Position numbers and translations under genes: made by a program
Part shown: positions 54,235 to 61,820 of the stretch, one piece after another
Position numbering within the stretch: position 1 is the stretch's first letter
Layout: every line of letters starts with the position of its first letter
The notes under the pieces: model-generated
Seen by the model: only the letters and a program-made list of their open reading frames with translations
Told to the model about the DNA's origin: nothing
The model's database searches: none
Source: an uncultured Saccharospirillaceae bacterium
GTDB lineage: Bacteria > Pseudomonadota > Gammaproteobacteria > Pseudomonadales > Oceanobacteraceae
NCBI GenBank assembly: GCA_947503895.1
Contig: CANNFT010000016.1
Span: 27,683-91,682, forward strand
Direction of reading: 5' to 3'
Length of the DNA stretch: 64,000 nt

Positions 54235-54909
54235 TTGAATTACACCCATCACACAGCACGAATAAAAGGGTTACAATATCTGGTTATGTGCTTGACGGCC
54301 GCTCTTATGTTCACAGGCTGCACTGAGCAAAAACCATCAACAGGCGTCTACCTGCTATTAGATACATCTGGCACCTATACGAAAGAGTTAAAAAAGGCGC
54401 AGCAAGTGATTCATTATTATCTGGGTAATTTAAACCCAGGTGATTCATTTGCGGTTGCTCGAATCGACAGCGGCAGTTTTTCAGAAAAGGATATTATCGC
54501 CAAGGCAACATTTGACTTGAGACCATCAAAAGCCAATGAACAAAAAAGACAATTCGCAGAAACCATTAATCAGTTTGTAGAAACGGTGAAAAGCTCCGCT
54601 TATACAGATATCAGCGGCGGAATGTTGCAAGCCAGTGAATATCTAAATGAAATAAACGCGGCTAGAAAAGTGGTACTGGTTTTTTCAGATATGAAAGAGG
54701 AAATCCCAAAAGGATACAACCGAGATTTCACCTTAGATTTAGAAGGTTACGAAGTGATCGCATTAAACGTGACCAAATTGCGGTCTGACAATATGGATCC
54801 AAACGAATACATGGAACGTATGAGCAAGTGGCAACGTAAAGTCGAGTCTGGTGGAGGTTCATGGCGCATTATCAACGACATGGATCGCGAAGGCGCGTTA
54901 GCGCTGTAG
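54235..54909 (+). CDS. Von Willebrand factor A-like lipoprotein
   Basis: A 224-aa protein with a signal peptide and lipobox FTGC (Cys29), so it is predicted to be lipid-anchored, and a VWA-like domain (about residues 36-215). The MIDAS-type motif reads DTSGT (43-47, usual DxSxS, so the last Ser is Thr), with a later TDISGG and FSDMKE, the expected metal-ion sites. Start is TTG with AAGGAG eight bases upstream. It is coupled to the coiled-coil membrane gene upstream; a partner-binding role is plausible. Confidence 0.82.
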   Translation: MNYTHHTARIKGLQYLVMCLTAALMFTGCTEQKPSTGVYLLLDTSGTYTKELKKAQQVIHYYLGNLNPGDSFAVARIDSGSFSEKDIIAKATFDLRPSKANEQKRQFAETINQFVETVKSSAYTDISGGMLQASEYLNEINAARKVVLVFSDMKEEIPKGYNRDFTLDLEGYEVIALNVTKLRSDNMDPNEYMERMSKWQRKVESGGGSWRIINDMDREGALAL

Positions 54910-54988
54910 TGAATTGTTACTTAGGTGTGTGATTCGTAGTGATCTTTCATTGCTGCCGTCCTTGTAGCTTTTAACGCCGCAAGCAATA

Positions 54989-55006
54989 GCGCGGTTTTAG
55001 CCGCGC
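54989..55006. other. GC-only hairpin beyond the DUF1963 gene
   Basis: GCGCGG and CCGCGC form a perfect six-base-pair stem with a six-base loop in the gap between two convergent genes (VWA lipoprotein and DUF1963). It has no T-run. It may be a transcript end or the centre of an attC-like recombination site. Confidence 0.45.
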
Positions 55007-55049
55007 CCAGTGGTACCTAGTAGAACGATTTTGCCTAGCCTTGTTCTGT

Positions 55050-55628
55050 TTAGCCGCATTGCCACAAGAACTTACCTTCTGTAGCAGGCTTATTTATGAA
55101 AACATACGCAATACCCGCGTCACCAAAGTTAACCTCAAAAGGAAGTGAGCATGAATCCAGTTGAGCCAAAAATTTCCACTCATCTTTTGGTTCTGGATAT
55201 TCCTCACCCTGCATAAACTCTGGGGTACCACCTATGCGAGAGCCTTCCAATTCGTCTTCTTCAACCTCTGTTTCTACAACTACAACCCCAAACTCTTCTC
55301 GAGAAGGGCCAGAATCTAAGACTTCGAGTGCTGACGAGCATTCTCCTGCTGGTTGGATAACAACAGCGTTTTCGCCTCCATTAGGCTCCCATGTACCGTC
55401 AATATATTCGTCATCATCTTCAGTCATGAATATGTAGGCCATTTTCCCTTTGTGCTCTGGAAAGGCATCGCCAAGTGCTATTTGAGCAATAAATCTCATT
55501 GGCACACCCAACTCACGACTGATAGGCCATTGCGATTTTTCCACCCAATCTGGCTGGCCTCCAAACTTAGTTTTTGGTGTATCGCTTGGTTTGAATTCAA
55601 CAAATTTAAAAATGTTTTTGAGTTCCAT
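55050..55628 (-). CDS. DUF1963 (YwqG-like) protein
   Basis: A 192-aa cytoplasmic protein with the typical DUF1963 pattern: KTKFGGQPDWVEKSQWPIS near the start (about 19-37), then MRFIAQIAL, MAYIFMTEDDDE, a repeat-like second half starting SRIGGTPEFMQGEEYPEP, and FLAQLDSCSLPFEVNFGDAGIAYVFIN (in part). An AAGG site lies six bases before the ATG. Such proteins often appear in accessory regions and near toxin-immunity genes, but their role is not established. Confidence 0.88.
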   Translation of the reverse strand: MELKNIFKFVEFKPSDTPKTKFGGQPDWVEKSQWPISRELGVPMRFIAQIALGDAFPEHKGKMAYIFMTEDDDEYIDGTWEPNGGENAVVIQPAGECSSALEVLDSGPSREEFGVVVVETEVEEDELEGSRIGGTPEFMQGEEYPEPKDEWKFLAQLDSCSLPFEVNFGDAGIAYVFINKPATEGKFLWQCG

Positions 55629-55806
55629 TTCTTACCTTAACTTCATAAATAATGGGGGCATTCATTCTAATACTGAGACCGCATAGCCTTCTAAGTGCTA
55701 GTTGTGAAGTTTCATCTTTACATAACACCGCTAATAACTGAACAAAAAGTGCAGCAAGTCGTTGTTCGCGGAGATTATATTGGTCAACATTGATTGACCT
55801 TGTCAT
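55606..55806 (-). CDS. Small hypothetical protein (66 aa), uncertain
   Basis: An open frame that fills the gap between two called genes, overlapping the upstream one by 23 bases and the DUF1963 start by 23. The peptide looks protein-like (LREQRLAALFVQLLAVLCKDE) and ends in a basic tail. It has no clear ribosome-binding site. It may be a real small gene or the remains of one. Confidence 0.35.
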   Translation of the reverse strand: MTRSINVDQYNLREQRLAALFVQLLAVLCKDETSQLALRRLCGLSIRMNAPIIYEVKVRNGTQKHF

Positions 55807-56380
55807 GCCTTTTTCTTTTCCATTTTAAAAGTAGAAACCAAATAGCTACTATAAGTGACAAACTAACAAACCAATATTTAAATAATAAACCAAAGAAAAT
55901 AAAGCTAAGCATCATAACATACCCGAATATAGCTGTTAGTATATTAGGATTACTTGGAGTCTCCCAACTGATGTCAAGGTTTGACTTTATTAGCATTTTG
56001 AACTCGGATTGTGTTAATGGCCCTTTAACAGCTGAGTTAGATTTAGCTACTATAAAATAGAATATTTCTGAATAATTAGGAGTTTTATATTCTTTACCAT
56101 TTTCTGTCTTTTTAATTATCAAGCCCGAAGTTTTAATATATAGATTATCCACTCCGCTAAAATGGTGAGTGATTGGCCCTATATTTTCTCCGTGGTCAAG
56201 GTTAGGAATTACACTCCAACCTTTTTTGTCATAGAGCATGACTTGTATTGAATTAAATCTAGTGATTTTAAAGCCATCACCTATATCCTGCTCGTAATCA
56301 TTCCAACCGGCTCCAAATGAGACAATAGGAAGCAATATTAGTAAAATTAGAAACCTATACATAAAGCGATTATTGGCCAT
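55784..56380 (-). CDS. Exported/membrane hypothetical protein
   Basis: A 198-aa protein with an N-terminal signal peptide (MYRFLILLILLPIVSFGA, from the internal Met7), a soluble central part (about 25-130) and two C-terminal membrane segments (about 145-185), with a basic cytoplasmic end. The start is uncertain: ATG at 56380 has no ribosome-binding site, and ATG at 56362 would give a cleaner signal peptide. Base composition is visibly AT-rich compared with the core genes. No family recognised. Confidence 0.7.
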   Translation of the reverse strand: MANNRFMYRFLILLILLPIVSFGAGWNDYEQDIGDGFKITRFNSIQVMLYDKKGWSVIPNLDHGENIGPITHHFSGVDNLYIKTSGLIIKKTENGKEYKTPNYSEIFYFIVAKSNSAVKGPLTQSEFKMLIKSNLDISWETPSNPNILTAIFGYVMMLSFIFFGLLFKYWFVSLSLIVAIWFLLLKWKRKRHDKVNQC

Positions 56381-56521
56381 AACGCATAACTAAGCGGCGC
56401 ATAAGGTGCGTGCTGGTTTGTGCGAAAATTTTCGAAGAAGATACACTAACGACTGTAACTTTGGGTATCAAATGGAGGCCGTAGGCCGGAACAGTTTTTG
56501 AGCGGGTTGCGATACAAACTC

Positions 56522-57040
56522 TCACTTTATAATATGCCTAAATGTTAAACTAATTCTAGACCCTACGTTTTTCTCTTTTAAAATTGCATGAGTCCAGTGT
56601 TGCTGTATTTCGCTTCCCATATACAATAAAGCACCACTTTTTAGTAAATAAGGAATTTTAACTTCTTTATCTAACTTAGACCTATACCAAATATTACGCT
56701 CAGCACCTAATGAAATTATCGCTACCCCAGTACCTTCAAGTAACTCTTCAGCTGAATCAGAATGAAACCCCATAGATGAATTACCATCCATGTAATAGTT
56801 CATAAGGCAGTTATTAGGTTTAAAACCCAATTTCTTTTCAATGCATTCACAGATTAAGTCTAAAGACTTCAGCATTGATGTTTGAGGATAGGAAACACCC
56901 GAATAATCATAGGAAACACCAAAGCTAGCGGTTTTCCGAGCTTTCATTCTTTCATCCCAAACCACAGAACTCTCCAGCTCCTTAAAGAGCTGCAAGTGAT
57001 TTATAACAAAATTTTCTTCCAATAAGATATTAGGTTTCAT
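56522..57040 (-). CDS. AlkB-like 2-oxoglutarate/Fe(II) dioxygenase
   Basis: A 172-aa protein with the Fe(II)/2OG fold of the AlkB family. The iron-binding His-x-Asp is in MGFHSDSAEE, the distal His in QHWTHAI, and the 2-oxoglutarate-binding Arg in SRISLTFRH. NYYMDGNSSMG and GVAIISLGAERNIWYR are typical. These enzymes repair alkylated DNA or RNA bases or modify tRNA. ATG at 57040 lies just after the preceding gene stop; the frame runs on upstream without support. It resembles the eukaryotic ALKBH2/3-type short forms more than E. coli AlkB. Confidence 0.85.
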   Translation of the reverse strand: MKPNILLEENFVINHLQLFKELESSVVWDERMKARKTASFGVSYDYSGVSYPQTSMLKSLDLICECIEKKLGFKPNNCLMNYYMDGNSSMGFHSDSAEELLEGTGVAIISLGAERNIWYRSKLDKEVKIPYLLKSGALLYMGSEIQQHWTHAILKEKNVGSRISLTFRHIIK

Positions 57041-57047
57041 TGCTGTT

Positions 57048-57491
57048 TTATAAAGGCTTAAATGAAAGCTCTCCCACACTACTCTTACTATCATCAAAAG
57101 AGTCATATTCATTTACAAAAGAGATATTTGTTATTAATCCATTAGTAAATGTAATTGCTATATAAGAGTTTTCGATATTAGATTTTAGTATAGCTCGTGT
57201 ATAGTCACCTATACACTCGATATGAACGCCTACATCAATACCTACACTTTTCGCTCTATCTTCCATACCTATTATATATTTAGTCAATCTTTCAAGCGCC
57301 TCATCACTGTTAAATGATTGACTTTCAAGATGCTCAAAAAGTGAGCGTATATTGTAATAATCAACTACATTCTTCCCGAAAGTCAGTTTAGTAATATAGG
57401 CCTTAGATTTACTGTGAATTTCATGTTCACAACTTTTGGCACTAGCATTAATGGCAACCAACACCATTAACACTGATATTAACCTAATCAT
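57048..57491 (-). CDS. Small exported hypothetical protein
   Basis: A 147-aa protein with a signal peptide (residues about 1-18, ending ASA), a short Cys pair (SCEHEI near 20 and HIECIG near 107), and a mostly polar remainder. It lies directly upstream of the AlkB-like gene in an AT-rich tract. No family recognised. The pairing of an exported protein with a DNA-repair-like enzyme is more likely chance of an accessory region than a pathway. Confidence 0.65.
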   Translation of the reverse strand: MIRLISVLMVLVAINASAKSCEHEIHSKSKAYITKLTFGKNVVDYYNIRSLFEHLESQSFNSDEALERLTKYIIGMEDRAKSVGIDVGVHIECIGDYTRAILKSNIENSYIAITFTNGLITNISFVNEYDSFDDSKSSVGELSFKPL

Positions 57492-58118
57492 AAATATACC
57501 AAGGGTATTACCATGCCCTTTGCTTCCGTAGTGCTCATCTTAAATTATCCAGCCGATTCTTTAGATTATTTGCAGCGTGCCTTGCCCAACCACCGCTATT
57601 CAATATTACTTGGGAAGAATCAACACTAAAACTACCAGAAAATTTTGAGGGAAGGAATGGCTCTAAATACTGTCCAACATCATGCCCCCAATACACTTTC
57701 TTGTAGTGCAAATCCCCGTGACATTACCACTACCATCGAAACCAAACATTAATCTTGCACCACTTTTATCCGATCCGATTTTGAGTTTTCAATTTAGAGC
57801 CAAACAGCTAATAAGGAAAACAACCAATGAGAACACTCACCCTAATATTTCAGAAAACTACACCCCAGTGATATTTTATGGCGTGCTGATTCACGATGCT
57901 TGACTGCCTGCTTTTTTTACAACCAGCAGCACGACAAGTTTTTCAACTATTGCAATTAAATTGGTTTGATAGAAGAAGCTTTGTTGAGTTTCTCAAATTT
58001 CCAAAGCCTATTGATAGTGAGCGCCCTACAATGCAGCTAGTCCTATTAAACTACCGGACGGCAGTCAGGCAGTCCACAATGCAATCAGCCATACTTTTGA
58101 ACGCATCAATAGAAAGAT
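57492..58118. other. Gap with gene debris between the AT-rich island and fabR
   Basis: About 630 bp with no intact gene. The minus strand carries a coding-like remnant ending at 57535 (separate entry). The plus strand has another protein-like end, KLPDGSQAVHNAISHTF, stopping at 58126-58128 just inside the convergent fabR 3' end, with stops upstream. Both look like worn gene ends. Confidence 0.45.
57535..57723 (-). pseudogene. Remnant of an unidentified gene
   Basis: On the minus strand an open stretch of about 62 codons without a start ends in TGA at 57535-57537. It contains protein-like sequence such as GHDVGQYLEPFLPSKFSG and SVDSSQVILNSGGWARHAA. Upstream, a related-looking frame (KSGARLMFGFDGSGN) continues after a shift near 57715, so a frameshifted gene is likely. 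No family recognised. Confidence 0.4.
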
Positions 58119-58757
58119 TTATTTGTAGGTTTTCTTGCCTGACATTTCCCGTCGATATAAGCCATGACTGCCGATCAATACCATACGTAATTCAATATTG
58201 AGCTTGCGGACTAATTCTTTTCGCCCCTCCGGCGACATTTCAAGCGCTGCTACTCCCTGATTGAATACCAGTACGACCATCATTTCAGCCACTTCTGGAA
58301 TGTAGGCAAGTGGAGGCCTGTCTGAGCGCTCTGAGTCTCGCTGAAGATCGTCAATGAGTTCCTCAACGAAACGACGTGTTTCGCGCTGCAGTGACTCCCG
58401 AAACAATCTCGGTCCACTGGCAATGTCGGTATTCAATAAACGAATTAAGTTGGGGTAGTTTTCAACAAACTCCATAAAGGTATCGATGGATGTGCCCACT
58501 ACCGAACCTTTCACTTTCACACGATGACGTGCTTGGCGCATCAGTTGACGAAGAATTAAACTGACTTGATCAACCAACGCCAATCCTAAGTCTTCCATAT
58601 CGACAAAGTGGCGGTAAAAGGTCGCAGGAGCAATGCCTGCCTGACGCGTCACTTCGCGCAAGCTGAGCGCTGGAAAGCCTTTGTCTTTGCTTAAATCTAA
58701 CGCAGCATCAATGATGGCTTGGCGGGTTTTTAATTTTTGCTCAGCGCGCGTACTCAT
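58119..58757 (-). CDS. fabR: TetR-family fatty-acid regulator FabR
   Basis: A 212-aa TetR-type repressor of unsaturated fatty acid synthesis. The N-terminal helix-turn-helix has TRQAIIDAALDLSKDKGFPALSLREVTRQAGIAPATFYRHF (key part SLREV, GIAPATFYRHF), which closely follows the FabR/DesT signature, and the ligand-binding part contains the FMEFVENYPNLIRLLN helix. No fabA/fabB target lies in the window. Confidence 0.9.
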   Translation of the reverse strand: MSTRAEQKLKTRQAIIDAALDLSKDKGFPALSLREVTRQAGIAPATFYRHFVDMEDLGLALVDQVSLILRQLMRQARHRVKVKGSVVGTSIDTFMEFVENYPNLIRLLNTDIASGPRLFRESLQRETRRFVEELIDDLQRDSERSDRPPLAYIPEVAEMMVVLVFNQGVAALEMSPEGRKELVRKLNIELRMVLIGSHGLYRREMSGKKTYK

Positions 58758-58914
58758 GAACTTACTCTGTTTCTGGGTGGGAGCATTGTACGCTTTTATC
58801 GCCGCTGCGGGATGGTTTTAAGTGTTAATGGTTCTATTTTTTTACGCTTAAATAAGACGACATACATGAGTGTACGAAAAAGCATCTGTTTGTTTCATCA
58901 TTAAATCGACAGCT

Positions 58915-59421
58915 TTAGGGCTCTGGCTGATATAAATTCGGGTCCGCTCGTTTGCGCGTATCCACCATGCAGGCTTCCAAATAAAAACTGCCCGCTTCAC
59001 ACTGAAAAGGCACCACCAGTATTTTTTCATTTTTAATATGAGGCGGTTCGAAATCCTTGGCGTAGTGGAATTCAGGCTGAGACAAGTCAAAATTATACCC
59101 TTCTTGCCACAGGTCCTTTTTGACACCCCCTGTCACCATGTTGGTTATTTCGCCAGCGAGGTCGATCATTTCATCGTTTAATTCTTTAATTTCTTCCCCC
59201 AGCATGCCGGATGCAATGGCCAAGATCGCAGGTTCACTGAAAGATATGGCCATGGTGCAAATGACTTGCTCACCTTCCATTCGAATGAAACCAATCACAC
59301 CATCTGTTACCGGCGGCCCTTGTTTCACAAACGGTGTCTCACCATGGGATTCGATGGATGCCATGGTTTGTATCACATTCTTTAGTGCACTAATAAACGG
59401 GTTAATAAACTTCACAAACAT
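58915..59421 (-). CDS. cheX: Chemotaxis protein CheX
   Basis: A 168-aa protein of the CheX/CheC phosphatase family. Its helical core carries the phosphatase motif LNDEMIDLAGEITNMVTGGVKKDL, with Glu and Asn in ExxN spacing (EITN), after VICTMAISFSEPAILAIASGMLGEE. CheX dephosphorylates CheY-P. The ATG at 59421 gives MFVKFINPFISAL, the typical CheX start. No other chemotaxis gene is in the window, so it is an orphan. Confidence 0.9.
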   Translation of the reverse strand: MFVKFINPFISALKNVIQTMASIESHGETPFVKQGPPVTDGVIGFIRMEGEQVICTMAISFSEPAILAIASGMLGEEIKELNDEMIDLAGEITNMVTGGVKKDLWQEGYNFDLSQPEFHYAKDFEPPHIKNEKILVVPFQCEAGSFYLEACMVDTRKRADPNLYQPEP

Positions 59422-59848
59422 GAAACGATCTTTGTGCCTCCGCTGAGCGATTCGATGACGCCCTTTCAATGACGCATGCTCAATAACGCCCTTTGAACCA
59501 TGGGTGCAACGATTTACGGTTACCCTTCAGTGTAGCCTTTGCTCGCACGATGCAAAGGTGCGCCGCCGCGCTCGGCCTTCGATGTATTGCATCAAGACAG
59601 CAATAATCTGGCCGCCTAACAGATCGAAAGCGAAGGATAACGTCGCCTGATTTCGCGTCCTAAATGCACCTCAGTGTAGAGCCGAGGGGGCCGGATATGG
59701 TAGGATTCGCCCCCAATTTCTGGCGGGTTGCTGATCAGAACAGTCCATCAGCGGAGAGCTGCCACTGGTATGGCGCCGCACACATTAGATAGACGATGGT
59801 TACTGCTCAGATCCCCCTGTCACATAGCCACTTAGGTTGAGGCCAAGC
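59422..59848. other. GC-richer gap between cheX and trmJ
   Basis: About 430 bp without a convincing gene. It holds a GGGGGC (59686-59691) and GCCCCC (59709-59714) inverted repeat and two copies of TCAGTGTAG 144 bases apart (near 59527 and 59671). The minus strand between them is open for 48 codons but has no usable start. Divergent promoters for cheX and trmJ must lie here. Confidence 0.45.
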
Positions 59849-60679
59849 ATGCTCGACAATATCCGCATCGTCATGGTTCAAACGTTCCATCCGGGCAATA
59901 TCGGTGCAGCTGCCCGTGCGATGAAGACCATGGGCTTGTCAGACCTTGTTTTGGTCAACCCCATTGATTACCCGTCAGAAGAGGCCACTGCATTAGCCGC
60001 CGGTGCGACGGATGTACTTGAATCTGCACGTGTTCTTTCAAGCGTGGATGAGGCCATCGCGGATTGCCAATTAGTGTTGGCTACCAGTGCTCGGACTCGC
60101 TCACATCCTTGGCCCATGCAGGAAGCCCGCGAAGCCGTTCCGCAAGTACTTCAAGAAGCCTCACAAGGTAAAGTCGCCATATTATTTGGGCCAGAACGCA
60201 TGGGGCTGCACAACGATGATCTGCGCAAAGCCCACTTGCACGTCGACATTCCTGGCAATCCAGATTACGGGGTTTTAAATATCGCGTCTGCTATTCAAGT
60301 GATCGCCTACGAACTTTTCATGGGGCAACGCACACATTACCCCAAGCAATCAGCAGAATATCCTTTAGTCAGCGAGCTGAATGGCTTTTACAAACATATG
60401 GAGCAGACACTGACAGAGACGGGCTTCATTATCAAAGCACATCCAGGGCAGGCAATCCTCAGGCTTAAACGGCTATTCAATCGAGCGCGCCCAGAAAAAG
60501 TTGAGCTAAATATGCTGCGTGGCATTTTGTCGTCTATTGATGGCTTGCTTCATGCCCGCACCAGCACAGATAATGCTCGCCCACAGTCAGATTTCAATCG
60601 GAAGCAGGATGCGTCCACGAGTCACGGGCCGTCGATTGATGCCCGTTCCCATCAAGCTTCTGCTAATAAAGAGTCCTAA
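59849..60679 (+). CDS. trmJ: tRNA (cytidine/uridine-2'-O-)-methyltransferase TrmJ
   Basis: A SPOUT methyltransferase that modifies position 32 of several tRNAs. The 276-aa protein has PGNIGAAARAMKTMGL near the start (about residues 14-29), LVLATSARTRSHPWP, and the knot motifs ILFGPERMGLHNDDL and LNIASAIQVIAYEL. The C-terminus has an unusual low-complexity tail of about 40 residues (NRKQDASTSHG). The ATG at 59849 is preferred to a TTG four codons upstream. It ends one base before dapE. Confidence 0.95.
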   Translation: MLDNIRIVMVQTFHPGNIGAAARAMKTMGLSDLVLVNPIDYPSEEATALAAGATDVLESARVLSSVDEAIADCQLVLATSARTRSHPWPMQEAREAVPQVLQEASQGKVAILFGPERMGLHNDDLRKAHLHVDIPGNPDYGVLNIASAIQVIAYELFMGQRTHYPKQSAEYPLVSELNGFYKHMEQTLTETGFIIKAHPGQAILRLKRLFNRARPEKVELNMLRGILSSIDGLLHARTSTDNARPQSDFNRKQDASTSHGPSIDARSHQASANKES

Positions 60680-60680
60680 C

Positions 60681-61817
60681 ATGTCGGATAGCCAAACACT
60701 GGCCCTCGCCAAAGCTTTCATAGCGCAACCATCAGTCACGCCCGATGATGCAGATTGTCAACCGATGATGAAAGCGCGATTGGCGCCTCTAGGATTCAAT
60801 TGCGAGGATATGCAGTTCGAGGAAGTCATTAATCTTTGGGCGCGAAAAGGAACACAAGCACCGGTTGTCTGCTTTGCCGGTCACACAGACGTGGTGCCGA
60901 CAGGCAATACCGCACATTGGACTTTTCCTCCCTTTGAACCCACGATCCATGAAGGTCAACTATACGGTCGTGGTGCCGCGGATATGAAAGGCTCACTCGC
61001 TGCAATGATTGTTGCCACTGAACGCTTCGTGAAAAATCACCCCGATCACAAAGGTTCGATTGCTTACCTAATTACAGCGGACGAAGAGGGTCCTGCGCAT
61101 AACGGAACCGTCAAAGTCATTGAGACCCTGCAAGCACGCCAAGAACATATTGATATGTGCATTGTAGGTGAGCCATCCAGCACAGATAAATGCGGTGACG
61201 TCATCAAGAATGGGCGACGCGGCTCCCTCGGCGCCGTGTTAACCGTGAAAGGGATTCAAGGCCATGTGGCTTATCCTCATCTTGCGCGCAACCCTATCCA
61301 CAAAGCGGCCCCAGCACTCGCCGAACTGGCTGAGGAGCAATGGGATCACGGCAATGAATTCTTTCCGGCTACCTCTTTTCAAATTTCAAATATCAACGGC
61401 GGAACGGGTGCCACGAACGTCATCCCTGGTGATTTAGAAGTGGTATTCAATTTCCGTTTCTCCACCGAGTTAACGGACGATGACCTCAAGCGTCGCACCC
61501 ATGAGATTCTCGATCGCCATGGACTGGATTACCACATCGAGTGGAAACTCAGTGGCCAGCCATTCTTAACCGATCACGGCCCATTGGTTGATGCCGCTGT
61601 ACATGCTATTCAAGAAGTGACAGGGATTAATACTGAACTCTCAACCGCAGGTGGCACCTCTGATGGACGCTTTATTGCGCCCACAGGCGCTCAGGTTGTA
61701 GAGCTGGGGCCCGTCAATGCTACCATCCACAAAGTGGATGAAAATGTATCCGTGGAAGATCTTGAAACGCTAACGGATATGTACGAAAAAATCCTCGAAT
61801 TACTACTATTAGATTAA
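60681..61817 (+). CDS. dapE: Succinyl-diaminopimelate desuccinylase
   Basis: Removes succinate from N-succinyl-L,L-diaminopimelate, the step after DapC. The 378-aa M20-family zinc hydrolase has FAGHTDVVPTG (about residues 66-76), GRGAADMKGSLAAM, the catalytic Glu in TADEEGPAHNGT, and GTSDGRFIAPTGAQVVELGP. The ATG at 60681 follows trmJ by one base; the frame is open upstream inside trmJ without support. Confidence 0.96.
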   Translation: MSDSQTLALAKAFIAQPSVTPDDADCQPMMKARLAPLGFNCEDMQFEEVINLWARKGTQAPVVCFAGHTDVVPTGNTAHWTFPPFEPTIHEGQLYGRGAADMKGSLAAMIVATERFVKNHPDHKGSIAYLITADEEGPAHNGTVKVIETLQARQEHIDMCIVGEPSSTDKCGDVIKNGRRGSLGAVLTVKGIQGHVAYPHLARNPIHKAAPALAELAEEQWDHGNEFFPATSFQISNINGGTGATNVIPGDLEVVFNFRFSTELTDDDLKRRTHEILDRHGLDYHIEWKLSGQPFLTDHGPLVDAAVHAIQEVTGINTELSTAGGTSDGRFIAPTGAQVVELGPVNATIHKVDENVSVEDLETLTDMYEKILELLLLD

Positions 61818-61820
61818 TAC

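Noticed and set aside
54930..55035. P-loop ATPase remnant on the minus strand (a LLGTTG stretch followed by KTALLLAAL in a shifted frame)
   Set aside because: It needs a frameshift exactly at the presumed Walker A motif and is only about 30 codons. The palindromic base pattern there explains the resemblance as well.
55050..57491. A complete integron
   Set aside because: There is no integrase gene, no attI, and no repeated attC sites. Only one weak hairpin-like candidate is present, so this is kept as a low-interest observation.
57682..57903. Plus-strand open frame of 73 codons
   Set aside because: It is the antisense of the minus-strand gene remnant, lacks a ribosome-binding site, and has no recognisable content.
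59470..59848. Known structured RNA (RNase P RNA, 6S RNA or tmRNA)
   Set aside because: None of the conserved core segments of these RNAs could be recognised on either strand.
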